A stretch of 64,000 bases of DNA from Vibrio rumoiensis (GTDB taxonomy: Bacteria; Pseudomonadota; Gammaproteobacteria; Enterobacterales; Vibrionaceae). The translations under genes and the position numbers were made by a program. The notes beneath the pieces are model-generated. The model had not been told where the DNA came from. It saw nothing but the letters and a program-made list of their open reading frames with translations, and did not search any database. The DNA lies in the NCBI RefSeq assembly GCF_002218045.2, contig NZ_AP018687.1:95325-159324 (forward strand). Reading direction: 5' to 3'. Shown here piece after piece: positions 15,633 to 21,658 of the stretch. Positions within the stretch are counted from its first letter, which is position 1. Each line of letters opens with the position of its first letter.

Positions 15633-16625
15633 TTAGTAGTAATGCCCTTCTGCGCCCTCCTCTTCTGCTACGGGGATCATGTCCACGTCACTCAAAGGCG
15701 GCACTTCATCGGCACCAGGCTTTGCATTAGCTGGGCCACCAGCGATGATGGGCTCTTGCTCATGCGTTTCCTGGTAGTCAGGCTTCGGTGGCTCCATTTG
15801 ATCCAATTCCTTCTCACGAAGAAATTGAGTCGCATATTGCAATTCCGAACCTTCATACCGTCCCTTCACATACTCATGCGCCGCAGACCATGCTTTTTCA
15901 GCAATAGCGCGATTTGCGAGTTTGGTCAGGATCGGATCAAGCTCTTTATGCTCGATAGCCAAAGGCTCTTGGCTATGAACTTGCGTCGGTGAAGGGAGGT
16001 TGGCAATAGCCGGGTTAATGGCTGATGCTTGTTCCATTTCACGAATACGTTCAGCTTCATCTTGGTCATAAATACCGGAGAAGCCAAAAGCGACACGAGA
16101 ACACTGGATCAGTGACTTATGCCGGAGTTGACGCTTGGTGTGTGTTTGCCAAGGACCAGTGACAACATAAGGGCCGTGTTGCCCATTTTTCTGCACTGGC
16201 TCTCGGTAAACTTCGTCAATGAACTCCTTGATCCGGATAGGGCGAGATCTGTCCTTACGGTAAATCACGCATTCTATCCACTCAGGACACTCAACGTTCG
16301 CGCCTTGCATTCTGATCATCTTGTCCGCGTAAACGAACTCGACGCCATCATACTGGGGATGATCGTTGATGATACGGCTCCAACCATCAACGCCTACAAC
16401 CGGAATAATCCCATTTTGCTTATCAGGAAACGCATAGATTTCCCGAGTGAAAGGGTTTAAGCCGTATTGTTCAGCCACGATCAAGAGCGTCATCATCTGC
16501 TCATCGGTCGGTGCGCTGCCATCTCGCTGTTTGAACGCTGTAGCCTTCAACGTGTCATAGAACTTCCGGGTGTCAACACCAAAACGTTCAGCGATACGGG
16601 TTACAAGAGATTTGCTATCAGACAT
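15633..16625 (-). CDS. bet: Bet/RecT-family single-strand annealing protein
   Basis: The 330-residue protein carries the Bet-type core: FKQRDGSAPTDEQMMTLL near residues 35-52, then LNPFTREIYAFPDKQNGIIPVVGVDGW-type sequence and a conserved WIECVIYRKDRSRP stretch. By family it binds single-stranded DNA and anneals complementary strands as an oligomer. It is somewhat longer than lambda Beta because of an acidic C-terminal tail. It is paired with Exo immediately downstream. ATG 16625 is preceded by AGGAGAAACACC. Confidence 0.88.
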   Translation of the reverse strand: MSDSKSLVTRIAERFGVDTRKFYDTLKATAFKQRDGSAPTDEQMMTLLIVAEQYGLNPFTREIYAFPDKQNGIIPVVGVDGWSRIINDHPQYDGVEFVYADKMIRMQGANVECPEWIECVIYRKDRSRPIRIKEFIDEVYREPVQKNGQHGPYVVTGPWQTHTKRQLRHKSLIQCSRVAFGFSGIYDQDEAERIREMEQASAINPAIANLPSPTQVHSQEPLAIEHKELDPILTKLANRAIAEKAWSAAHEYVKGRYEGSELQYATQFLREKELDQMEPPKPDYQETHEQEPIIAGGPANAKPGADEVPPLSDVDMIPVAEEEGAEGHYY

Positions 16626-16784
16626 GGTGTTTCTCCTATTCACTAATGAACGGTTTGAGGACACCATGACCCCATCGGGGCATCGGTGCCCCCGTAGGGT
16701 TTAGTAAGAACTGGCGGTGTTACCCGCCAGCCAAGTTATTTGGACAGGGCCAACTTTCCTAACAGGGAGTAGCCTCCGTTAGGG
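16626..16784 (-). promoter_or_regulatory. Double leader before bet (one functional, one orphan)
   Basis: Bet has the usual leader (hairpin 1 GGGGGCA..TGCCCC; GGTGT and CCT pair with AGG and ACACC). Upstream of it lies a second hairpin-1 type stem (CTAAC.G.GG/CC.GTTAG) with no intact gene after it, only a short frame ending ASSY and a TAA followed by the start of the next leader. This looks like the scar of a deleted gene. Confidence 0.4.
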
Positions 16785-17690
16785 TTAAAAAAAGTGATCC
16801 TCTTGTTCGGAGTCGATCTCTGCCAGCCGAATCAGCTCAGATACAAGGCCAAGCCTTTCTGCATCCGCTCTTACTTCGTCGTAGCTGAAACCAAACCGTT
16901 CAATGAGGGGGTTTAGTGAATCAAAACGCTCGTAGTCGAAGGTGATACCCTGTTCATCACAGAAGGCCACCAGCGGCTTATCAACGTTTGAAAAGTCATC
17001 CGCGAAACGCTGTTGTAGGTAAACCAACATCAGCAGGGGTTTGTGACCATGTTCAGGGCGGAGTTCACCAGCGCCTTCCAGCGTTGCTGGATGGATAGTG
17101 TTCTCGCCAAGACCAGTGCTCACCCCAAGCTCATAACCGCTGTCTGTACGCATTAGCACACAGGGCAGCAAGTCGTTAGAGCCTTCATTCCGAGCAACCT
17201 CAAAGCCGATCAAACTGGCTCCTTTGGCAAATATCCCAGCTACAAAACCTTTGAAGAGGTTTATGTCGCCAGGAGGTAACTCAGAGGGCGGAGACAACAG
17301 CCAGTTTAGAGATCCTAATCTGGTTGTTTGTTCGGCTGAAACATTTCCCCTTTCCAGCACAGTCTGTGTCTCTGCGTTTACCAGCACCTCATCCAGAAAG
17401 GTGTACCCCTGGCTGAGAAACTGTGACACATACTGGCTTTCTTTGTCCTTATAGGACATTGGGATCGTGTCTGGGCCGTTGGCTTCAAAAGGTCCTTCGA
17501 GCTTTGTCTCAGACCAGTTTTCAGCTTTCCCATCAGTGACGGTTCGGTTTAGCTTAACCATCGTGAATTGGCCTGGCTCCGAGGAGCTGGGCTCCCGGAG
17601 AGCTTTGTAGCCAATAAATACCTCGAATGTTTCCAACGTTACCGCATCTTTGAATGTGTAACGACGGCACAAACAGTGATTTTTCTTCAT
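16785..17690 (-). CDS. Hypothetical protein, 301 aa
   Basis: Not recognised. It starts at 17690, ten bases after the CobS-like stop, with AGGGG before the ATG, so the two are probably co-translated. It has paired Cys near the N-terminus (CLCRR), mixed alpha/beta composition and a very acidic C-terminal tail. There is no membrane segment. Its tight linkage to the CobS-like ATPase suggests a partner or substrate of that ATPase. Confidence 0.6.
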   Translation of the reverse strand: MKKNHCLCRRYTFKDAVTLETFEVFIGYKALREPSSSEPGQFTMVKLNRTVTDGKAENWSETKLEGPFEANGPDTIPMSYKDKESQYVSQFLSQGYTFLDEVLVNAETQTVLERGNVSAEQTTRLGSLNWLLSPPSELPPGDINLFKGFVAGIFAKGASLIGFEVARNEGSNDLLPCVLMRTDSGYELGVSTGLGENTIHPATLEGAGELRPEHGHKPLLMLVYLQQRFADDFSNVDKPLVAFCDEQGITFDYERFDSLNPLIERFGFSYDEVRADAERLGLVSELIRLAEIDSEQEDHFF

Positions 17691-17700
17691 GCGTCACCCC

Positions 17701-18669
17701 TTAGCGCCATTGGTCCCCAAACACATCCTTCGCAACACGCAGGATGGCTTCACGCTCCTCTTTGGCCGCACGGATAAGCAGAGCTTGATCTAGGGCGTAT
17801 TCAAGAGCATTTGGGGCACCTCGGAACGCAAGAGACAGTTTCGCCCAACGCACCAACGTCCGGGTGGACATGGTGATGCTTAGCTGACCATCTTCACCGT
17901 TTTCACCAAGAAACAGTTTGCGGACCTGATTAGCAATCCGAACCATTCCCTTCCGTACATTTTCCGGAAGTTTCGGAGTAACACGGCCAAGAATGCTGAG
18001 TTCAGCTTCCTCATCCGCATACCCTACTTTGGTGAAACGATAGCGATCCATAGCTGCGAGGTTCTGCATCATCACCCCCTGGTACAAACCAGAAGCATCA
18101 CCGGAACCCGTAGAGTTACCAGTAACGACCACACGAAACATTGGGTGTGGTTTGATGATTTCTCCACCATTCTGAGTGATCACAAGAGGACGCCCTTCAA
18201 GGACATCGTTGAGACCAGCCAGCTCGGCAGGGTCGGCCAAATCCACCTCGTTGATGAGGAGTAGATGACCTTCACGCATAGCAACTGCCAGAGGTCCATA
18301 CATGAACTTCATGACAGGTGGTTGACCTGGTTTTTCCGCGACCAGAGCGTGATGTCCAATCAGATCTGTCAGTTCCATCCGCCCGTGGGCAGTGATTTGC
18401 TGAACAGGCCAGTTGAGACGACCAGCGATCTCGGTGATACCAGAGGTTTTACCAGACCCGGTAGGGCCGGTTACGAACAGTGCGTCACCGCCAGGTTCTT
18501 TGAGATAGGCCAAAACCTCTCGCAGAAACTCTTTGCGGAAAACGTAGTTGGTATCAGTGGCAGGGATAAAAGGGTGCGAGCCGTCAGCATAGCCGATGGC
18601 AGTTACCTTCTCCGGAATGCTAGGCATACCGAAAACCTTGCTTACTGAGAATTGAGTATATTGAGACAT
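17701..18669 (-). CDS. CobS-like MoxR-family AAA+ ATPase
   Basis: The 322-residue protein has a Walker A motif GPTGSGKTS (residues 68-76), a Walker B region LLLINEVDLADP near residue 135 and a sensor-1 stretch VVVTGNSTGSGD, as in the CobS/MoxR/NorQ branch of AAA+ ATPases. These form hexamers that act with VWA-domain partners. The CobT-like VWA protein (11203-12999) is the likely partner; bet, exo and DUF3150 genes lie between them. It heads the unit behind RNA element E. The substrate is unknown; a role linked to recombination or replication is only suggested by position. Confidence 0.8.
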   Translation of the reverse strand: MSQYTQFSVSKVFGMPSIPEKVTAIGYADGSHPFIPATDTNYVFRKEFLREVLAYLKEPGGDALFVTGPTGSGKTSGITEIAGRLNWPVQQITAHGRMELTDLIGHHALVAEKPGQPPVMKFMYGPLAVAMREGHLLLINEVDLADPAELAGLNDVLEGRPLVITQNGGEIIKPHPMFRVVVTGNSTGSGDASGLYQGVMMQNLAAMDRYRFTKVGYADEEAELSILGRVTPKLPENVRKGMVRIANQVRKLFLGENGEDGQLSITMSTRTLVRWAKLSLAFRGAPNALEYALDQALLIRAAKEEREAILRVAKDVFGDQWR

Positions 18670-18753
18670 AGGTGCGCTCCTAAATTTGACAGGCGCACCA
18701 CGTCCCGAACCGGGAGGATGCGCCCGGTTGGGCTAGTAAATTAACGTTAATTT
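18670..18753 (-). promoter_or_regulatory. Four-segment hairpin leader of the CobS-like gene
   Basis: Minus strand: hairpin 1 ACCGGG/CCCGGT with GCGCA in the loop. Hairpin 2 GGTGCGC/GCGCACC contains AGGAG. GGCGCA of hairpin 1 is complementary to TGCGCC of hairpin 2. The palindrome TTAACGTTAA precedes it. Confidence 0.55.
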
Positions 18754-18841
18754 GCTGTTTGTTTTTGGCGACCAGCTATCGCACGTTTTCGCTCTCCGAA
18801 GAGAACAAAATCTGCTTACTGATGGCTTTACCATAAGTAAG
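18754..18841 (-). ncRNA. Conserved structured RNA element, copy E
   Basis: Minus strand: P1 CTTACT.ATGG/CCAT.AGTAAG. P2 CTCT TCGG AGAG. P3 GCGA TAGCTGG TCGC. Tail CCAAAAACAAACAGC. P1 is unrelated in sequence to the P1 of the near-identical copy D, yet still pairs. Confidence 0.65.
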
Positions 18842-18861
18842 AAGACTTCTTTGAGAGAGAA

Positions 18862-18886
18862 GAGTAGCCTCTCCTGGAGGCTACTC
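18862..18886 (-). terminator. Hairpin at module boundary (P0), copy E
   Basis: A perfect 10-bp stem GAGTAGCCTC/GAGGCTACTC just after the 61-aa gene. The following TTCTCTCTC is T-rich, so termination is plausible. Confidence 0.45.
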
Positions 18887-18888
18887 CC

Positions 18889-19074
18889 TCAATGGACGAA
18901 CATCACCACATCGTCGTCTTGACCAATGACCCCAGTTTCTTTGGCCCATTTCACTGCTTCGCTGTGCGCCAGGTAGGCGCTGGAATACAGTTTCGGATCA
19001 AATTTCACCTCGCGTCCATCAGCTAGATAGATGATGCCTGCTTGATCGTCGTAAACATGAAGATTCTGTTGCAT
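18889..19074 (-). CDS. Small hypothetical protein, 61 aa
   Basis: Not recognised. It starts at ATG 19074 (AGGGGGAATGTCGA before it), not at the upstream in-frame start at 19140. The peptide starts MQQNLHVYDDQAG and looks like a small beta/alpha fold with an acidic tail. It is the last gene before the CobS unit. Confidence 0.5.
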   Translation of the reverse strand: MQQNLHVYDDQAGIIYLADGREVKFDPKLYSSAYLAHSEAVKWAKETGVIGQDDDVVMFVH

Positions 19075-19154
19075 TCGACATTCCCCCTGTAGCTTGTCGT
19101 CAAAGCAAACTGAAACCAGAAGACTTTGAGGACAAGCCACAGAGGCTTGACCAG

Positions 19155-19180
19155 AAAGAGAGGGGGTTCCCCCTCTCTTT
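19155..19180 (-). terminator. Perfect G/C hairpin after the 30-aa gene
   Basis: AAAGAGAGGGGG/CCCCCTCTCTTT, a 12-bp stem with a two-base loop, of the same type as the P0 hairpins. No RNA element follows here; a stem CAAGCC/GGCTTG comes next, before the 61-aa gene. Confidence 0.4.
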
Positions 19181-19190
19181 TCGTTGACTA

Positions 19191-19283
19191 TCAGCAGTAG
19201 CCAAACGATTCAGCTATTCTCACGAAAGGACGAGAGATTGCCCAACCAGTAGGGATACACATAGCGATGATAGCGATTTCCAT
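19191..19283 (-). CDS. Very small protein, 30 aa
   Basis: ATG 19283 is preceded by GGAGCAACATC and by a full hairpin leader of the array type, which is the main reason to call it. The peptide starts MEIAIIAMCIP, is hydrophobic for its first 16 residues, then amphipathic with two Arg, and ends YC. It could insert in the membrane. Function unknown. Confidence 0.5.
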   Translation of the reverse strand: MEIAIIAMCIPTGWAISRPFVRIAESFGYC

Positions 19284-19378
19284 GATGTTGCTCCTAAGCA
19301 AAAAAGGGGCAACATCCCCGTCGGGGTATGATTGCCCCGATGGGTTTGAAAGTGTCGAAGATTACTCAGCGACAGTAA
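19284..19378 (-). promoter_or_regulatory. Four-segment hairpin leader of the 30-aa gene
   Basis: Minus strand: hairpin 1 TCGGGG/CCCCGA. Hairpin 2 GATGTTGC.CC/GG.GCAACATC covers GGAG. GGGGCAA of hairpin 1 is a perfect complement of TTGCCCC of hairpin 2. Confidence 0.6.
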
Positions 19379-19699
19379 TTACCAAACAAGATCCTTACCC
19401 TTACGAAGGTAAGTAGGGATTTCGAGATAATCCCAATCAGGTTCTTGTTTAGCGGCTTCTTGAACTTGAGTTACCTCAGGTTCAACGGCTACCTTGGCTT
19501 GCTCAGCCTTAGCAGCACGTTCTTTTATGACGGCCTGTACAGACCGCATTGCAGGAACTGCGAATTTGTTCCAAAGGAACAAACCGATACGCTGGAACAC
19601 TTTAGCGAGAGCGATGAAGGAAAATGCAAATACCTTCGCGCCAACGTACAGTGCGCCCAGAGATGCAAGCAGAACTACAATGAAAGTGATGATGTGCAT
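19379..19699 (-). CDS. Small membrane protein, 106 aa
   Basis: Not recognised. Residues 3-32 form one strongly hydrophobic segment, probably a transmembrane helix. A basic helical stretch and an Ala/Gln/Glu-rich region follow, and the C-terminus contains WDYLEIPTYLRKGKDLVW. ATG 19699 follows GGAGCAACACC. It is the first leftward gene after the divergent AcaB-like gene and lies behind RNA element F. Confidence 0.6.
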   Translation of the reverse strand: MHIITFIVVLLASLGALYVGAKVFAFSFIALAKVFQRIGLFLWNKFAVPAMRSVQAVIKERAAKAEQAKVAVEPEVTQVQEAAKQEPDWDYLEIPTYLRKGKDLVW

Positions 19700-19796
19700 G
19701 GTGTTGCTCCTATATAAAAAATCAGGGGCAACACCCGGAAACCGGGAGAAGCCCCCGGTTTGGGGTTAAGTAATGCCATACGGCATAAAGCTAGAT
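19700..19796 (-). promoter_or_regulatory. Four-segment hairpin leader of the 106-aa gene
   Basis: Minus strand: hairpin 1 AAACCGGG/CCCGGTTT. Hairpin 2 GGTGTTGC.CC/GG.GCAACACC includes the ribosome binding site (11 positions, one mismatch). GGGGC in hairpin 1 can pair with GCCCC in hairpin 2. Confidence 0.6.
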
Positions 19797-19850
19797 GCTG
19801 TTTGTTTTTGGAGACCAGCTATCTCACCTATAGCCGCAGAGCGACTAAGA
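19797..19850 (-). ncRNA. Conserved structured RNA element, copy F (no P1)
   Basis: Minus strand: P2 AGTCGC TCT GCGGCT. P3 GAGA TAGCTGG TCTC. Tail CCAAAAACAAACAGC. P2 and P3 have changed on both sides relative to copies C-E while still pairing. It lacks P1 and P0 and lies close to the divergent promoter region, so it may mark a transcript start. Confidence 0.6.
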
Positions 19851-19895
19851 TGGTTCAAATATAACTCACCTTTGCTCAAGAGAAAACGCTGTAAC

Positions 19896-19915
19896 TGTCC
19901 ATTTTGGGCACTTTG
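19896..19915 (+). promoter_or_regulatory. Transfer-regulon dyad upstream of the AcaB-like gene
   Basis: TGTCCATTTTGGGCACTTTG, 78 bp before ATG 19993. It matches the dyads in front of traN, dsbC, traL, traI and others. It resembles, from memory, sites used by FlhDC-type activators AcaCD/SetCD. Confidence 0.5.
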
Positions 19916-19992
19916 GGATGTCAGGTTACAGATTGACCGCATTTATCCTTTCCAGTGCGTTTATCTGTACCTCAAATCTAGGAGTATCTCTA

Positions 19993-20634
19993 ATGGCAGA
20001 AGCACAAGCAGCAGTGGACACAAACAGCGACCGTAGCAACCACTACTCTCGCCCTATTTTCAAACAAGTATTGAAAGTGAATAGCCTCCAGGCTCAGCGA
20101 GTCATGGAGCGCAGCTTTGAGCGAGTTTCCAACTCTCTGTTCTCCATCGACGTTATCCTTCGTATCATCGGTGAGCAGGATGAAATCGACCAGGTTGAAA
20201 CAGTCATCCTGGAACAAATCTCCAAGGTCTCCGAAGATCTGGACAAAGCCACCGCCCAACTTAACAAACTGATGGAAGATAACGGCATCGACATGATGCC
20301 GGGCTATACCAACCCGAACGAATACACCATCGAGATTAACTCTCCTCAAGTTGCCCAGTTCGCGCATCTGATCCGCAAGCTGGACAAACTGATGGGGATC
20401 GTTGATACACTCTGGTTAAACACCGTTCTGACCAGCAAGCAGCGTACTGACGCTACCTATCAGTGGCAACAGCGCCTCATCAAACTGGCAGGTCGCATCA
20501 TCGGCATCGAGAAACGAGCTCGTATTTCAGCACACACCAAAGGTAAAGAAGGTGAAGTGGCACAAGCAGCTCCTGAATCTGAAACTGGCGACAAAGAAAT
20601 CGCAGACGAAGCCGAAAAAACGAAAGCAGCATAA
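19993..20634 (+). CDS. AcaB-like (DUF1845) putative transfer regulator
   Basis: The 213-residue protein has the look of the DUF1845/PFL_4669 family, to which IncC AcaB, an activator of transfer genes, belongs: a helical N-terminal half, then YTNPNEYTIEINSPQVAQF around residues 110-130 and a long C-terminal helical region with WQQRLIKLAG. The C-terminal tail is acidic and polar. ATG 19993 with AGGAG before it was preferred to an upstream start at 19918. The gene diverges from the accessory array and has a transfer-type dyad 78 bp upstream, which fits a regulator inside the regulon it serves. The family call is from memory and moderately sure. Confidence 0.6.
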   Translation: MAEAQAAVDTNSDRSNHYSRPIFKQVLKVNSLQAQRVMERSFERVSNSLFSIDVILRIIGEQDEIDQVETVILEQISKVSEDLDKATAQLNKLMEDNGIDMMPGYTNPNEYTIEINSPQVAQFAHLIRKLDKLMGIVDTLWLNTVLTSKQRTDATYQWQQRLIKLAGRIIGIEKRARISAHTKGKEGEVAQAAPESETGDKEIADEAEKTKAA

Positions 20635-20649
20635 CCCAGCCCAAACCTT

Positions 20650-20677
20650 TGCCCCTCACCTGAGGGGCTTTTTTTTG
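20650..20677 (+). terminator. Intrinsic terminator after the AcaB-like gene
   Basis: GCCCCTCA..TGAGGGGC followed by eight T residues, 16 bp after the stop codon. Confidence 0.85.
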
Positions 20678-20687
20678 TCTTTTATGG

Positions 20688-20714
20688 TTGCATTTTATGA
20701 TGCCGTGATATTAT
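20688..20714 (+). promoter_or_regulatory. Sigma-70-like promoter of the lipoprotein gene
   Basis: TTGCAT, 15-bp spacer, TATTAT, about 40 bp before ATG 20756. The spacer shares TTTTATGATGC with the promoter at 60694. Confidence 0.45.
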
Positions 20715-20755
20715 CGAAGTAAATCAGATTCAACTCAGGCAAAACGGAGAACAAC

Positions 20756-21619
20756 ATGAACAAAACATTAATCACAACCGTAGCTTTGGCTGTAGCAACT
20801 CTGTCTGGCTGTGCATCTACCAGCAGCAACTACGAACCCTCAGCTTATAAAGCCAACCACAGTCGCGCCTACAACATTGCAGAGGCTGGTGGTCTGGTCA
20901 CTGGTATCCAGGACGCTTCTGTTCCTCGTGATAAGCTGGAGCGTCTTACTGACACAAAGACGTTTGGTGCAGCTTACGTGCTATCTGGTTACACCTCACC
21001 TCAGCTTGGAATGACAAACTGGCAAGGTGGCTTAGTGAACCTTGCGAATTGGGCTATTGGCCCTAAACAGCATGGCGCCCGTAACAGCTTGGTTGCATGG
21101 ATGCCAGCAAAAGAAGCCAATTCACCGGTAGATGCTCAAGCCAAATTTCTTTCACATGTGAAAGTTTCCATCGAGTCAGCGCTGACCGACTTGGGTGCCG
21201 ATTTCACGCTTCTGTATGACAAAGATGGCCGCCTCACCTATCAGTTCTACAAAAACGAATGGGGTTGCTCGACGTGGGTGAACGGACAAAGCAAAGTGGC
21301 TGACATGTGTTCAGTCAAGGTGAAGCTCGTTGAGCCTCGCCTCGGTGTAGCTCCTGATTTTGTCTCTAGTGTCCAAGGTGCGGCTTATGCGTTTACATCA
21401 GGTCATGAGACCGCTTACAACTTTGTGAATGTCGGTAATGGAACCACCAGCCACGCCCCTCAACAGGCGATCTATGCAGCCATCAGCAAGCAGCTACCGG
21501 CTTGGACCTACCTCTACCTTGCTCCGAAATCAGTGGAGCTGGAGAATGGCGAAAAAGTTGCATTCCCTTACCTCCTTGAACAGGGAAAAGCAGAGCTATT
21601 TGTTTACCCGGAAGCGTAA
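20756..21619 (+). CDS. Predicted lipoprotein, 287 aa
   Basis: The N-terminus is a lipoprotein signal: MNKTLITTVALAVATLSGC, with lipobox LSGC and acylated Cys19. The next residues are Ala-Ser, not Asp, consistent with outer-membrane sorting. The mature part has mixed beta-type composition and a Trp/Tyr-rich C-terminus; the family was not recognised. The gene stands between the AcaB-like gene and the convergent traN, so a cell-envelope role in transfer or exclusion is possible but unproven. Its coding sequence contains the 16-bp palindrome found at three intergenic or leader sites. Confidence 0.65.
   Translation: MNKTLITTVALAVATLSGCASTSSNYEPSAYKANHSRAYNIAEAGGLVTGIQDASVPRDKLERLTDTKTFGAAYVLSGYTSPQLGMTNWQGGLVNLANWAIGPKQHGARNSLVAWMPAKEANSPVDAQAKFLSHVKVSIESALTDLGADFTLLYDKDGRLTYQFYKNEWGCSTWVNGQSKVADMCSVKVKLVEPRLGVAPDFVSSVQGAAYAFTSGHETAYNFVNVGNGTTSHAPQQAIYAAISKQLPAWTYLYLAPKSVELENGEKVAFPYLLEQGKAELFVYPEA
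21149..21164. repeat. Dispersed palindrome copy 2 (inside the lipoprotein gene)
   Basis: CTTTCACATGTGAAAG, the 16-bp core of the palindrome at 6290, 42266 and 60646, here within coding sequence. Confidence 0.5.
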
Positions 21620-21629
21620 TCAATCGACA

Positions 21630-21658
21630 TAAAAAAGGGGCCTTTCGGCCCCTTTTTT
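21630..21658. terminator. Bidirectional terminator between the lipoprotein gene and traN
   Basis: AAAAAAGGGGCC ttt GGCCCCTTTTTT in form, with T runs in both directions; the traN stop codon lies within it. Confidence 0.85.

Noticed and set aside
2429..19850. The repeated RNA element could be a family of short genes: its frames give similar peptides such as DSWSPKTNS and IAGRQKQTA in the six copies.
   Set aside because: The similarity appears in two frames at once, starts and stops are not kept, and the differences preserve base pairing rather than one reading frame.
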